Positions 40,265 through 50,075 of a stretch of 64,000 bases of DNA are shown in pieces; the first letter of the stretch is position 1; each line of letters starts with the position of its first letter. Both the position numbers and the translations under genes were made by a program. Under the pieces are notes generated by a model. It ran no database searches, had not been told where the DNA came from, and saw nothing but the letters and a program-made list of their open reading frames with translations. The stretch lies in the NCBI GenBank assembly GCA_003574895.1, contig PJFB01000001.1, positions 124,001-188,000 on the forward strand, written 5' to 3'. This stretch comes from Geobacter sp. (GTDB lineage Bacteria > Desulfobacterota > Desulfuromonadia > Geobacterales > Pseudopelobacteraceae).

Positions 40265-41077
40265 ATGGCATCAATCGACGGAGCTTTACTGGATTTCAAG
40301 CGGCTGGATCAGTTGGCCATGGGGAACACGTCGCTCCATCGGCTGGACCCGCGGGCCAAGGTCCTTACCACCATCGTCTTTATCATTTCGGTCATTTCTT
40401 TCAATAAGTACGAGTTAAGCGCCCTGGCGCCATATTTCATCTTCCCCGTGGCCCTGGTAGCGCTGGGCGACCTCCCGCCACTGCTGATCGTCAAAAAAAT
40501 CCTGCTTCTTTGTCCGTTTGTCCTCATGGTCGGGTTGTTCAATCCGGTCCTGGACCGCGCCGTTTTTTTCCACCTCGGGCCGGTCGGTATCACGGGCGGC
40601 ATGATCTCGTTCACATCCATTGTGGCAAGGTCGGTTCTTACGGTGGGGGCGGCGATCATTCTCGTTTGCGTAACCGGATTCAGCGACATCTGCCGGGCAA
40701 TGGAGCGGCTGGGCATGCCGCAGGTCTTTGCTGTTCAGCTCCATTTTCTCTACCGATATATCTTTGTCCTCATTGATGAGGGAGGGCGTGCTTCACGGGC
40801 ACGGCAACTCCGTTGCTTTGGCAAGAAGGGCTTGGGTATGAAAACCTACGGTTCGATGCTGGGACATCTTTTGCTCAGGACCTGGATGCGGGCCGAGCGC
40901 ATCCACATGGCAATGCTTGCAAGGGGGTTTACCGGCGAATTCCGCACCCGCCACGAGTATCGCTTCGGCGGTCGGGAGGCACTTTTTCTCCTTGGGTGGA
41001 CCACTCTCTTCATCGTTTTTCGCTTCGTCAACATTTCGCGTCTGTTGGGCGCGTTTTTTACAGGGAACTTCCAATGA
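40265..41077 (+). CDS. cbiQ: ECF transporter transmembrane component CbiQ/NikQ
   Basis: 270 residues. Typical start S-L-H-R-L-D-P-R-A-K, then about five or six membrane helices. Two cytoplasmic coupling segments contain the Ala-Arg-Gly signatures, seen here as S-R-A-R-Q-L-R-C-F-G and M-L-A-R-G-F-T-G-E-F. These helices transmit ATP hydrolysis from the ATPase to CbiM. GAGAGG precedes the ATG. The stop overlaps the cbiO start (ATGA). Confidence 0.9.
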   Translation: MASIDGALLDFKRLDQLAMGNTSLHRLDPRAKVLTTIVFIISVISFNKYELSALAPYFIFPVALVALGDLPPLLIVKKILLLCPFVLMVGLFNPVLDRAVFFHLGPVGITGGMISFTSIVARSVLTVGAAIILVCVTGFSDICRAMERLGMPQVFAVQLHFLYRYIFVLIDEGGRASRARQLRCFGKKGLGMKTYGSMLGHLLLRTWMRAERIHMAMLARGFTGEFRTRHEYRFGGREALFLLGWTTLFIVFRFVNISRLLGAFFTGNFQ

Positions 41078-41829
41078 GCCATCATATTGTAGAGATCAAG
41101 GATGTCCACCACGTCTACCCTGACGGCACAGCAGCCCTGCGGGGGGTGTCTTTCCGCATAACCCATGGCGAATCAGTGGCGATCATCGGCGCCAACGGTG
41201 CCGGAAAATCGACTCTGCTGCTGCATCTGAATGGCTATCTGGTCCCAACTTCCGGAGAAATCCGTATCGGCGATACGCCGCTGACCAAAACAACCCTACC
41301 TGAAATCCGCCGTACCGTTGGGATGGTGTTTCAGGAGCCGGATGATCAGCTTTTCATGCCCACAGTCTACGACGACGTTGCCTTTGGTCCTTACAACCTG
41401 GGACTGCCTGGCCCGGAAGTCGAAAAGCGCGTTACAGGGGCTCTGGAACGGGTCGGGGCCGGTCATCTCGTGAACAAGCCGCCATATCACCTGTCAGGAG
41501 GCGAGAAAAAACGGGTGGCCATTGCCACGGTGCTCTCGATGTCGCCGGACATACTGGTAATGGACGAGCCGACCAGCGGCCTGGACCCTTTTGCAAGGCG
41601 CCAACTCATGGCTTTGTTGCATGATTTCAAACATACCAAAATATTTACCAGTCACGATCTGGACATGGTACTGGGACTTTGCGAGCGCACCATTGTGCTT
41701 CACAATGGCGAGGTCAGGGCTGACGGGCCTACCATGGACATTTTCCGCGATGACGAGCTCCTGGCGCAATGCCGTCTGGAGAAGCCATTTTCCATGCAGG
41801 GGTGCCCGGTCTGCGGGAAAGGGGCCTGA
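41074..41829 (+). CDS. cbiO: ECF transporter ATPase CbiO/NikO
   Basis: 251 residues from ATG 41,074, which overlaps the cbiQ stop by four bases; the longer open frame upstream is not real. Walker A is G-A-N-G-A-G-K-S-T, Q-loop F-Q-E-P-D-D-Q-L-F (the D-D-Q-L-F form typical of ECF ATPases), signature L-S-G-G-E-K-K-R, Walker B I-L-V-M-D-E-P-T-S-G-L-D and switch histidine S-H-D-L-D. It lies at the cytoplasmic face of the cobalt/nickel importer. The C-terminus ends with C-P-V-C, a possible metal-binding pair. Confidence 0.93.
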   Translation: MSHHIVEIKDVHHVYPDGTAALRGVSFRITHGESVAIIGANGAGKSTLLLHLNGYLVPTSGEIRIGDTPLTKTTLPEIRRTVGMVFQEPDDQLFMPTVYDDVAFGPYNLGLPGPEVEKRVTGALERVGAGHLVNKPPYHLSGGEKKRVAIATVLSMSPDILVMDEPTSGLDPFARRQLMALLHDFKHTKIFTSHDLDMVLGLCERTIVLHNGEVRADGPTMDIFRDDELLAQCRLEKPFSMQGCPVCGKGA

Positions 41830-41857
41830 CCGATTTCAATTGCGCACAACCATCATC

Positions 41858-41884
41858 AAACCGGCTTTTGGCCGGTTTTTTTTT
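41858..41884 (+). terminator. Intrinsic terminator of cbiMQO
   Basis: AAACCGG / CCGGTTT stem with a CTTTTGG loop, followed by a long T run. Confidence 0.9.
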
Positions 41885-42021
41885 GTACCAGTAATACCGC
41901 GAACCTGGTTCGGCGGCAATTGGTTGTGCGATTTAAGATTAATATTTTTTTTGTTTACAGGTAGACATTGTGTATTTAGATGATAAGGTAAATACTTAAT
42001 AAATAAGTGTCAGGAGGCGTT

Positions 42022-43650
42022 ATGAGAGATCTGAAAATCGGTATCAGGCTGGCTCTTGCTTTTGCGATTATGGTCGTGCTCATAGCAATTATGGCGCTTT
42101 TTTCCTACAACCAATTCAGCAAGATCGAGGCCCAGGTCGAGAGTCTGGCCAAGGCCAATTTCGCCAAATCACAGGCCACTGCCGATGCCATGGAAGCGAT
42201 ACAGAACGTGTGCCGTTCGGTTGCCCTGATCGTTGCGGTTCAAGACCCTGTTTTCCAGGCCAAGGAACGGGAGAATCTCAGTAAGTCGCGTAGCCAGTAC
42301 CGTGAGGCACTTAGCAGGCTCGAGGCGTTGGAGAAACAACCTGAAGGAAAGGCTCAGATTGAGAATGTGAAGGCTGCGGTCAAAACGGCTGTAGCGGCCA
42401 ATAACAACGCTCTCGCCCTGGTCGCGGAGGGAAAGCAGTCTGAAGCAGAGGCCGTGATAAAAGTTGAAGCAGGCCCTTCTGTCGAAGCGCTGCTCAAAAG
42501 CGTTGACGATATGTCCAACTATCAGAAAAAACGCGTGGATATCCGCTACGAAGAGGCGGTCGATGTCTATCATTCCGCCCAGATCGGTCTGATAATCTCA
42601 TGTGTGGTCGCCATGATAATTGCCATTACCTGTGCTCTGTTAATAACCAGGAGCATCATCCTGCCGGTCAGGAGCATGCGTTCCATATTGCAGGATATTG
42701 CCCGTGGCGAGGGGGATTTGACCGTGCGTCTTGATGCCAATGCCAAGGACGAGTTGGGTGAAACTTGCCATTGGTTCAATGTTTTTGTGGAAAAGCTGCA
42801 TGGGATTATCGAACAGATTGCCCGGACCACCGACCAGGTCGCCTCGGCATCAAGCCAGCTGCACTCGACATCCGAACAGATGGCAACCGGTGCGGAAGAA
42901 GTGGCGGCCCAGGCCGGTACTGTTGCCACGGCGGGTGAAGAGATGTCGGCCACCTCGGGCGACATTGCCCAAAATTGTCATATGGCCGCGGATGCAGCCG
43001 ACACGGCCAATGATTCGGCAATTGCCGGTTCCCATGTTGTCCTGGATACGGTCAATTGCATGAACTCCATAGCCGATAAGGTTAAAGAGACTGCCAAATC
43101 GGTCGCCAGTCTTGGCAATCGTTCCGATCAGATCGGCGAGATTGTCGGCACAATCGAGGATATTGCCGACCAGACCAATCTGCTTGCGCTTAACGCGGCC
43201 ATTGAGGCTGCCAGAGCCGGCGAGCAGGGGAGGGGGTTTGCCGTTGTTGCCGACGAGGTGCGGGCCCTGGCCGAACGGACCACCAAGGCGACACACGAAA
43301 TCAGCAAGATGATCAAGACGATCCAACAGGAAACCAAAATGGCGGTGGTAGCCATGGAGAGCGGTGTAAAAGAAGTGGAACAAGGTACTGTCGAGGCTGG
43401 CAAGGCAGGTGATGCGCTTTCGAAAATTTTGGAAAATCTGGGGTCCTTGCAAACTCAGATCAGTCAGGTAGCCACCGCCGCCGAAGAACAGACCGCAACA
43501 ACATCTGAGATCAGCAATAACATGCAGCAGATCACCGAAGTAGTCTCCAGTACCGCCCGGGGAGCCCAGGAATCGGCAATGGCGGCTAATCAGCTGTCCG
43601 AGTTGTCAAACAGCCTCCGCAACATAGTCAGCCAGTTCAAGCTGGCCTGA
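42022..43650 (+). CDS. Methyl-accepting chemotaxis protein (4HB sensor, HAMP, signalling domain)
   Basis: 542 residues from ATG 42,022, four bases after AGGAGG; a GTG five codons earlier precedes the Shine-Dalgarno and is rejected. TM1 is at about 9-30, a four-helix-bundle periplasmic domain at 31-190, TM2 at about 193-215, then HAMP ([10 protein letters not shown]). The long cytoplasmic hairpin has the conserved tip [20 protein letters not shown] (here D-I-A-D) and [11 protein letters not shown]. Adaptation-type E-E-Q-T-A-T-T is present. No CheR-tethering pentapeptide is present at the C-terminus. It is monocistronic. The ligand is unknown. Confidence 0.93.
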   Translation: MRDLKIGIRLALAFAIMVVLIAIMALFSYNQFSKIEAQVESLAKANFAKSQATADAMEAIQNVCRSVALIVAVQDPVFQAKERENLSKSRSQYREALSRLEALEKQPEGKAQIENVKAAVKTAVAANNNALALVAEGKQSEAEAVIKVEAGPSVEALLKSVDDMSNYQKKRVDIRYEEAVDVYHSAQIGLIISCVVAMIIAITCALLITRSIILPVRSMRSILQDIARGEGDLTVRLDANAKDELGETCHWFNVFVEKLHGIIEQIARTTDQVASASSQLHSTSEQMATGAEEVAAQAGTVATAGEEMSATSGDIAQNCHMAADAADTANDSAIAGSHVVLDTVNCMNSIADKVKETAKSVASLGNRSDQIGEIVGTIEDIADQTNLLALNAAIEAARAGEQGRGFAVVADEVRALAERTTKATHEISKMIKTIQQETKMAVVAMESGVKEVEQGTVEAGKAGDALSKILENLGSLQTQISQVATAAEEQTATTSEISNNMQQITEVVSSTARGAQESAMAANQLSELSNSLRNIVSQFKLA

Positions 43651-43659
43651 ACAAATGCA

Positions 43660-43847
43660 TAATTAGTTTCCATCCGGAAACTCCGGATGAGAAACTGCAG
43701 GTTTCCGATTCGGAGAGCGGGGATTTTTTCTTCTGGCAAGGAAATCAAGGGATTGCGCGGAGGCGTACATCGGTACGCCGCACAAGCAAGGCCGAAGATT
43801 GACGCCGCCAGGGGGAAAAAGCACCCTTTCCGGACGGAAACTAATTA
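43660..43847. repeat. MITE-like element with 21-bp terminal inverted repeats
   Basis: The left end TAATTAGTTTCCATCCGGAA and the right end (43,827-43,847, reading TTTCCGGACGGAAACTAATT) are near-perfect inverted copies. Inside, TTTTTTCTTCTGGC pairs imperfectly with GCCAGGGGGAAAAA, and GGCGTAC-ATCG-GTACGCC forms the tip, so the whole 188 bp can fold as a long hairpin. No transposase is present. A 62-codon minus-strand frame across it is not supported as a gene. Confidence 0.7.
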
Positions 43848-43911
43848 ACATTAGTCCCTTACGGGTTCAGTCGTTAAAAAAGTTGGGCGAAAATTCTGAA
43901 AAGCATTAATC

Positions 43912-43987
43912 ACGCGACAACGCAACGACGCAACTAAAATCCTTGAACAAATCTTTTAAAACGTAGCATCGTAGCGTTGTTGCGCGA
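43912..43987. repeat. Second imperfect inverted repeat
   Basis: The left arm CGCGACAACGCAACGACG and the right arm CGTAGCGTTGTTGCGCG pair with a two-base bulge around an AT-rich centre. It lies directly after the MITE-like element, between the chemoreceptor gene and the convergent pepF gene. Confidence 0.5.
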
Positions 43988-44038
43988 AACATGGATTTTG
44001 AGGTCCGGCATATCCTGTTTAGGTTGTCATGAATGGAA

Positions 44039-44079
44039 ACCGGCGGCCGAACTCTTCGAGTGAGTGTTCAGCCGCCGGT
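44039..44079 (-). terminator. Probable terminator of pepF
   Basis: ACCGGCGGC / GCCGCCGGT, nine paired bases with a 23-base loop. On the minus strand it is followed by a short T-rich stretch. Confidence 0.55.
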
Positions 44080-44122
44080 AAAAGCAGGCAAGCATTACCT
44101 GTTGGACTCTTTGAGTTTGCGC

Positions 44123-45892
44123 TCAGGCAATGCCCTTCAACTCTTCAATCAGTCCCTCAAGAAAATCATAACCCTTTTGCCAGAAACCGCTTTCAGTGAT
44201 ATCGATACCAGCCAGACGGGCCGTGTCCGCCGGCGAGAGGGCGCCGCCCGACTCCAGCAGGCTCCGGTAAGCGGGCTTGAAGCTCTCCCCATCTTCGCGG
44301 TATTTCTGGAACAGCGCCAGTACCAGCAGCTCGGCAAAGGTGTAGGAGTAACAGTAGAAACGGGCGTGGATGAAGTGGCTGATGTAGCTCCAGCCCCAGC
44401 TATAGGCCGGGATCATCTCCACGGTGTCGCCGAACAGCTTGCCGTTCTCTTCCAGCCATATTGCGGCGATCCGGTCGTTGGACAGGAGGCCGTTCTTGCG
44501 TTCGGCATGCAGGCGCAGCTCGAACCTGGTCAACACGGTCTGGCGGAATGTTGTGGCGATGATGTCCTCGATTTTGGCGCACAGCAATGATTTGCGTATG
44601 GCCGGATCAGTCTCCTGGTCAAGCAGGTTGCGGGTCAGCAGCATTTCGCCAAAGACCGAGGCGGTTTCGGCCAAGGGGAGCGGGGCATGGTAATTGATCA
44701 GGCTCTGTTTCTGGGACAGCACGAAGTGCAGGCCGTGACCAGCCTCATGGGCAATGGTGGCCAGGTCGCGCAATGTGCCGGTGTAATTGAGCAGCAGGAA
44801 TGGTGGCGCAACCGGGGAAATGCCCATGGCAAAGGCGCCTCCCGATTTGCCGGTACGCGGAAACACATCCACCCGGCGTTCCTCGAAAAAGGCGTTCACG
44901 ATGCGGCCGAAATCGGGGTCGTAAGCACCGTAGGAGGCAACCACCATTTCGCGGGCCTCGTCAAAGGTATATTTTTTTTCTGCCTCGGCCACCGGAGCGT
45001 AGACGTCGCAGTTGCGCAGCTTGTCCATACCCAGCATGCGGGCCTTTAGCAGAAAATATTCCCTGGCAAGTCCGTAGTTGGCTTCGGTTACCGCCATCAG
45101 GTGCTCCACAGCCTCATCCGGGATCTCGTTGCCGATATTTGTGGGCTGGATCGGGCTGTCATAGCCGCGCAGTTCCATCTCCTGGCCATGATCCAGTGCC
45201 ATGTTGTTGAAGACCGAGTTGAAGACTATGCCATTATCGCCGTGTTTCTCCAGGAAGGTGGTCATGGCCCGGAAACGGACATCGCCGGAGGTGTGGTGCA
45301 GGAGCCCCAGAAGCTCCTCGCCGGTAAACTCCTGCTCTTCGCCATCCAGCTCCATTCGATAGCTGAAAGAGGCGGACAGTTCGTCGAAGAGCTTGGTAAA
45401 GGCCCGGATACCGGTCAGGTTTTTGCGGGTCAACAGCCGCTCCTCGTTTTCTTTGAGTGTATAGGGGCGGAACTTGCGTATGCCTTGCAGAAAGTGGGTG
45501 TAGTTGCCTGCCTGGGGAAGGGCGCATAGCGCCTCGAACCGGTCGTCTGGAAGTTCCATCAACTCCAGGTCGAAGAACAGTAGTTGCTGGGAGAGGCGGC
45601 TTCCCAACTCGGAGCAGCGCTGGGCCAGGGCCCGGTTGGTCTCGTTGCCGGAGTCGGCGGCAAACAGCAGGTGGGCATAGGAGAAGGGTTTGGCCATGGT
45701 TACCTGCATTTCCTCGTATTCCAGCACGGCAGCAAGAATACCGGCGCTGTCCAGGCTGGAGATCTTCTCGAAATAGCGTTCACGGAATTTGGCGGCCAAG
45801 CCATCAAAGGAGTTGAGTTCCGCCTCCAGTTCAGGGGAGTCCGGTGCCGGATAGAGCAGGGCGGTGTTCCAGGTCAAGTCGGTTTGTGGCAT
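44123..45892 (-). CDS. pepF: Oligoendopeptidase F (M3 family zinc metallopeptidase)
   Basis: 589 residues, normal for PepF. The zinc site is H382-E383-A-G-H386 in I-A-H-E-A-G-H-G-L-H-F, with the third ligand expected in S-V-F-G-E-M-L about 25 residues later. M3 peptidases are cytoplasmic and degrade peptides of roughly 7-17 residues. No signal peptide is present. It is a single gene with its own terminator hairpin downstream, convergent with the chemoreceptor gene at 42,022. Nothing in the sequence suggests a link to the export locus. Confidence 0.92.
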   Translation of the reverse strand: MPQTDLTWNTALLYPAPDSPELEAELNSFDGLAAKFRERYFEKISSLDSAGILAAVLEYEEMQVTMAKPFSYAHLLFAADSGNETNRALAQRCSELGSRLSQQLLFFDLELMELPDDRFEALCALPQAGNYTHFLQGIRKFRPYTLKENEERLLTRKNLTGIRAFTKLFDELSASFSYRMELDGEEQEFTGEELLGLLHHTSGDVRFRAMTTFLEKHGDNGIVFNSVFNNMALDHGQEMELRGYDSPIQPTNIGNEIPDEAVEHLMAVTEANYGLAREYFLLKARMLGMDKLRNCDVYAPVAEAEKKYTFDEAREMVVASYGAYDPDFGRIVNAFFEERRVDVFPRTGKSGGAFAMGISPVAPPFLLLNYTGTLRDLATIAHEAGHGLHFVLSQKQSLINYHAPLPLAETASVFGEMLLTRNLLDQETDPAIRKSLLCAKIEDIIATTFRQTVLTRFELRLHAERKNGLLSNDRIAAIWLEENGKLFGDTVEMIPAYSWGWSYISHFIHARFYCYSYTFAELLVLALFQKYREDGESFKPAYRSLLESGGALSPADTARLAGIDITESGFWQKGYDFLEGLIEELKGIA

Positions 45893-46203
45893 GTTATCAG
45901 GTCTCCGTTTTTCAGTGGGTTGGGTGTGTGGTTAAATGTGTAGTAAGAGTACAACAGTGCTGATTTGGCGTCAAGGCAGAGCCTTTGCTTGGAATGTTTT
46001 TCACTATCGAACACCGGTTTTAGTTGAGAGTTGATAAACAACGATTCGATATATTACAGGTGGGCCTGTCAAAATGGCAAAAATCTTTGAAGTTATGAAG
46101 TATGGAAGTTGATTTTACTTAAAAATAGTTCCATATTTTGATACATTACTAAATAAAAACGACCCAACTTAATACTTATCAGAATGTGCATTGGAGGAAG
46201 TAA
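45893..46203. other. Divergent promoter region between pepF and chemoreceptor
   Basis: About 310 bp, AT-rich toward the right. It holds the start regions of both divergent genes, and GGAGG precedes the ATG at 46,204. I see no repeat, riboswitch or clear operator in it. Confidence 0.5.
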
Positions 46204-47382
46204 ATGAATATTTTATTAAATATTTATCTTCACCTGAAAATTCGAACGCGTATCATTCTGCTTTGTATTTGCTACAGCTTTTGCATCGTCATTGCTGTTA
46301 TTGTGGGGCGTTCCTATTCAACATTGACGGCATTTGTATCCACGTCTGTTTTTGTTCTGCTAGGGATATTCTTCAGCGGTTTGCTCTTTTGGACTGTCAA
46401 TGATGCACTCCGACGCATCACAGGTTATCTGACCCTTATGGCCGAGGGAGATCTGACACAGCCCATAGCTGCAAAGCGCAATAACGAGATAAGCAGCATC
46501 ATCCGCTCCATTGGCAGCCTTCAAGGGACCATGAGAGGGATTATTTCCCAAATAGTGCAGACATCGGAACAAGTAGCCATGGCATCACGGCAATTCAATA
46601 CCAATGCCGATCAAATCGCCGCCGGAATGGGGGACGTCGCTGCCCAGACCGCTACCGTGGCCACAGCCAGTGAGGAAATGTCCGCCACTTCCGGCGAAAT
46701 TGCACAAAACTGCCTCTCGGCTGCCGAAACATCCAACCGCGCCAGCGATACGGTTCGCTCAGGCGCTGGTGTGGTGCAGGACACCATTCAGGGCATGGAG
46801 CGCATTGCCCAGCAGGTCAACGCAGCAGCCAAGACGGTCGAGAACCTTGGGGCCCGTTCCGACCAGATCGGCCAGATTGTCGGCACTATCGAGGAGATAG
46901 CCGACCAAACCAATCTGCTGGCTTTGAACGCTGCAATCGAGGCTGCCCGTGCCGGTGAACAGGGACGTGGTTTTGCCGTGGTTGCCGATGAAGTCAGGGC
47001 GTTGGCCGAGCGGACCACCCGTGCCACTCGCGAGATCAGTGAGATGATCAAGGCCATCCAGAGCGAGACCAAATGGACCGTAACCGCCATGGAGGAAGGT
47101 GTTGCCGAAGTGGAGAAAGGCAGCGAATCCTCCATGAAATCCGGCCAGGCCCTGGAAATGATCCTGGAACAGATCAACGACGTCACCATGCAGGTCAACC
47201 AGATTGCCACTGCTGCCGAGCAGCAGACCGCCACCACCGGCGAGATAACCACCAACATCCAGCAAATTACCGATGTGATACAATCCACGGCAAAGGGCGC
47301 CACTGAAACCGCCGCAGCTTCGTCTCAACTTTCCAGAGAAGCCGAACACCTGAAGTCATTGGTGGAACAGTTCAAGTTGTAG
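46204..47382 (+). CDS. Methyl-accepting chemotaxis protein without a periplasmic sensor domain
   Basis: 392 residues. Two hydrophobic helices (about 17-35 and 47-65) are separated by only about ten residues, so no periplasmic ligand domain exists. HAMP follows at once ([17 protein letters not shown]), then a signalling domain almost the same as that of the receptor encoded at 42,022 ([20 protein letters not shown]). It probably senses something in the membrane or cytoplasm, or acts as an auxiliary member of mixed arrays. It has GGAGG before the ATG and its own terminator. Confidence 0.92.
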   Translation: MNILLNIYLHLKIRTRIILLCICYSFCIVIAVIVGRSYSTLTAFVSTSVFVLLGIFFSGLLFWTVNDALRRITGYLTLMAEGDLTQPIAAKRNNEISSIIRSIGSLQGTMRGIISQIVQTSEQVAMASRQFNTNADQIAAGMGDVAAQTATVATASEEMSATSGEIAQNCLSAAETSNRASDTVRSGAGVVQDTIQGMERIAQQVNAAAKTVENLGARSDQIGQIVGTIEEIADQTNLLALNAAIEAARAGEQGRGFAVVADEVRALAERTTRATREISEMIKAIQSETKWTVTAMEEGVAEVEKGSESSMKSGQALEMILEQINDVTMQVNQIATAAEQQTATTGEITTNIQQITDVIQSTAKGATETAAASSQLSREAEHLKSLVEQFKL

Positions 47383-47410
47383 CGCTGCAATATGTTTAAA
47401 TGCGAACTGA

Positions 47411-47448
47411 CGAAAAGGCCGTCCCGCTATGGGGCGGCCTTTTCGTTT
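47411..47448 (+). terminator. Intrinsic terminator after chemoreceptor
   Basis: CGAAAAGGCCG / CGGCCTTTTCG, eleven paired bases, then TTT. Confidence 0.85.
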
Positions 47449-47489
47449 CCTGCCATTTCATAGTCATTGGATCTGTGCCCAAACGCAAA

Positions 47490-47517
47490 CCGGCGCCCGG
47501 AAGATTCCGCGCGCCGG
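47490..47517 (-). terminator. Probable terminator of nrdJ
   Basis: CCGGCGC / GCGCCGG stem just past the nrdJ stop, followed on the minus strand by TTTGCGTTT. Confidence 0.6.
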
Positions 47518-47547
47518 CCGTGCTTAACTATGGAAAGAGTGTAGCCG

Positions 47548-49788
47548 TTATGCGCATTCCGAATAGCCGCAGACGTGGCAGACCGCGCAGCCACCCTCGT
47601 GCTCGACAATGCCGCCGCATTCCGGGCAGGCACCGCGCTCATGCTTGGCTGTTTCGGAATTGACATCATAGCCGCTGGCCACCATGTGGGCCTGAATCGC
47701 CTTGGCAACGGCATCGGCGCAGGAGAGTACGCGATTGTCGCCGAAGCCGGAGGGGCAGTGGCAGGAGATGCCCAAGAGCTGCTTGATCACTTGGCGGGCC
47801 TGAATGCCGCTGCGCCAGGCTAGGGACACCATGCGTCCGATGGCTTCGCTCTGGGAAGCGGCGCATCCCCCGGCCTTGCCCATGGTGGTAAACAGTTCGA
47901 ACAACCCCGAACTGTCCTCGTTGACCGTTACATAGAGCGGCCCGCAGCCGGTCTGCATCTGGTAGGTCCAACCCTTGAGCGCTTTGGGGCGGTCGCGCTT
48001 GGTGGCTTTTTTGTCTTCTTCTACCGGTACGGCGGCAACCGCGGCTTGCTGCTCCTCCTTCTTACCGGTCGAGAGCACCTGCTCGTCGCGGGAGCCGTCG
48101 CGATAGATGGTCACACCCTTGCAGCCGGTCTCATAGGCCAGCATATAGACCTTTTCCACGTCGTCGATGGTGGCGCTATTGGGGAAGTTGACTGTCTTGC
48201 TGACAGCATTGTCGGTGTAGAGCTGAAAGGCGGATTGCATCTGGATATGGTCTTCAGGCTCGATATCGTGGGCGGTGACGAACACCTTGCGCACATCGGC
48301 CGGTACCTCCGGAATGTCTTGCACCGTGCCGTGCTCGGCGATCTTCTTCATCAGGGCCTCTGAGTAGAAGCCGCGTTCCTTGGCAATCTTCTCAAAGATC
48401 GGGTTGACTTCAACCAGCACGTTTTTGTCCATCACGGTACGGATGTAGGACACGGCAAACAACGGCTCGACCCCGGATGAAGCGTTGGAGATGATCGAAA
48501 TGGTGCCGGTGGGGGCGATGGTAGTGACTGTGGCGTTACGCTGTGGCGGAGCGCCTTTCTTGTCGAAGATCGAGCCTTTGAAGTTGGGGAACGAGCCGCG
48601 TTGCTTGCCCAGTTCCTGGGATGCCAGGTGCCCTTCTTCATTGATGAACTTCATGATCTTCTTGCCCAGCTTGACCGCCTCGTCCGAGTTGTATGGGATT
48701 CCCAGCAGGATCAGCATATCGGCCCAGCCCATTACGCCCAGGCCGATCTTCCGGTTGGAGTGGGTCATGTCGTGGATCTGCTGCAGGGGATAGTTGTTGA
48801 TCTCGATGACGTTGTCCAGAAAGTGGACCGAGTTGTTCACCACCTCTTTCAGCTTCTTCCAGTCGATGGCGCCGTCCTGCACGAATTTGCCCAGATTTAT
48901 GGAGCCGAGGTTGCATGATTCGTATGGCAACAGCGGCTGCTCGCCGCAGGGGTTGGTGGATTCGATCTCGCCCACCAGCGGTGTCGGGTTGTCGCGATTC
49001 AGGCGGTCCAGAAAGATGATGCCCGGTTCGCCGTTTTCCCAGGCCTGCTTTACGATGCGCTGAAACACCTTGCGGGCATTGAGGGTGTTGCAGACCTTTT
49101 TGTCCCTGGGGTTGATCAGGTCGTATTCTTCATCACGCTCCACGGCCTGCATGAATTTTTCGGTCAGTCCGACGGAGATGTTGAAGTTGTTGAGCTGCTT
49201 CTGGTCGGCCTTGCACATGATGAAATCCATGATGTTGGGGTGATCGACCCGCAGGATACCCATATTGGCACCGCGCCGTGTGCCCCCTTGCTTGATGGTC
49301 TCGGTGGCGATATCGAAGACCCGCATGAAGGAGAGCGGCCCGCTGGAAATGCCGGTGGTGGAACTGACCACGTCGTTGGCCGGCCGCAGGCGCGAAAAGG
49401 AGAAGCCGGTGCCGCCACCGGACTTGTGGATCAGGGCGGTGAATTTGACCGCATCGAAGATATCCTCCATGGAGTCGCCCACCGGCAGGACAAAGCAGGC
49501 TGATAGCTGGCCCAACTCGCGCCCGGCATTCATCAGGGTAGGGGAATTTGGAAGAAATTCAAAGTTGGTAATCATCCGGTAGAATGTGTCGGCCAACTGT
49601 TGTACATCCGAATCCTTGTCGAATTTTTTGTCAGCAGAGGCAATGGTTTCGGCCACGCGCCGGAACATGTCGCTGGGGGCCTCCTGAACCGTTCCATCGA
49701 TGTTGCGTCGGAGATAACGTTTCTCCAAAACGGTGATCGCATTTTTGGAAAGACCCGGTATGGCCTCTTTCAAAATTTCCTTTTTCAT
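47548..49788 (-). CDS. nrdJ: Vitamin B12-dependent class II ribonucleotide reductase
   Basis: 746 residues from ATG 49,788 (GGGAGA upstream). A longer frame to 49,962 runs back through the promoter and NrdR boxes and is not translated. Family landmarks: F-L-P-N-S-P-T-L-M-N-A-G, S-A-C-F-V-L-P-V-G-D-S (redox cysteine), N-P-C-G-E-Q-P-L-L-P-Y-E-S-C-N-L-G-S-I-N-L (radical-site region), A-P-T-G-T-I-S-I and a C-terminal zinc-finger tail C-P-E-C-G-G-I ... C-x-V-C-H-V-C-G. It reduces ribonucleotides to deoxyribonucleotides using adenosylcobalamin, independent of oxygen, which suits a facultative or strict anaerobe. Regulation by NrdR is indicated by the two boxes upstream. Confidence 0.95.
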   Translation of the reverse strand: MKKEILKEAIPGLSKNAITVLEKRYLRRNIDGTVQEAPSDMFRRVAETIASADKKFDKDSDVQQLADTFYRMITNFEFLPNSPTLMNAGRELGQLSACFVLPVGDSMEDIFDAVKFTALIHKSGGGTGFSFSRLRPANDVVSSTTGISSGPLSFMRVFDIATETIKQGGTRRGANMGILRVDHPNIMDFIMCKADQKQLNNFNISVGLTEKFMQAVERDEEYDLINPRDKKVCNTLNARKVFQRIVKQAWENGEPGIIFLDRLNRDNPTPLVGEIESTNPCGEQPLLPYESCNLGSINLGKFVQDGAIDWKKLKEVVNNSVHFLDNVIEINNYPLQQIHDMTHSNRKIGLGVMGWADMLILLGIPYNSDEAVKLGKKIMKFINEEGHLASQELGKQRGSFPNFKGSIFDKKGAPPQRNATVTTIAPTGTISIISNASSGVEPLFAVSYIRTVMDKNVLVEVNPIFEKIAKERGFYSEALMKKIAEHGTVQDIPEVPADVRKVFVTAHDIEPEDHIQMQSAFQLYTDNAVSKTVNFPNSATIDDVEKVYMLAYETGCKGVTIYRDGSRDEQVLSTGKKEEQQAAVAAVPVEEDKKATKRDRPKALKGWTYQMQTGCGPLYVTVNEDSSGLFELFTTMGKAGGCAASQSEAIGRMVSLAWRSGIQARQVIKQLLGISCHCPSGFGDNRVLSCADAVAKAIQAHMVASGYDVNSETAKHERGACPECGGIVEHEGGCAVCHVCGYSECA

Positions 49789-49862
49789 CTGGATTCTCCC
49801 TGTGAGCGAAATTACATGTGTCAAATCGATAAGTTGTGGCTGGGTTTGGTTGTTGCGGTAAA

Positions 49863-49878
49863 CCACTACATTTAGTGG
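49863..49878 (-). promoter_or_regulatory. NrdR box, downstream copy
   Basis: CCACTACATTTAGTGG, twelve of sixteen matches by eye to ACACWATATATWGTGT. It is centred 33 bp from the second box, close to the usual tandem spacing. Confidence 0.75.
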
Positions 49879-49887
49879 ATGCATTGA

Positions 49888-49916
49888 AATAAACCACAAC
49901 ATATATAGTGTGTCAA
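49888..49916 (-). promoter_or_regulatory. nrdJ promoter
   Basis: Read on the minus strand: -35 TTGACA (49,916-49,911), 17-bp spacer, -10 TTTATT (49,893-49,888). One NrdR box sits inside the spacer and the other just past the -10. Confidence 0.65.
49896..49911 (-). promoter_or_regulatory. NrdR box, upstream copy
   Basis: ACAACATATATAGTGT, about fourteen of sixteen matches to the consensus. It lies between the -35 and -10 elements, where binding would block RNA polymerase. Confidence 0.8.
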
Positions 49917-50075
49917 ACATATTATTTTTATAATATTCTAACCTGCTGAAAGCGCGCGACAAGATAATTTCTAATGATTTGATCAGGGCGAATTGTTAAC
50001 GGCACAACAATAAATTTACAGATAATATAAAATTGTGCTAAAAACAGCATCAATCCTGATGGAGCCTGATTTTGA

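Noticed and set aside
43663-43851. 62-codon minus-strand frame
   Set aside because: It lies wholly within the MITE-like inverted repeat and has no ribosome-binding site. It may be annotated as a gene elsewhere because the element recurs.
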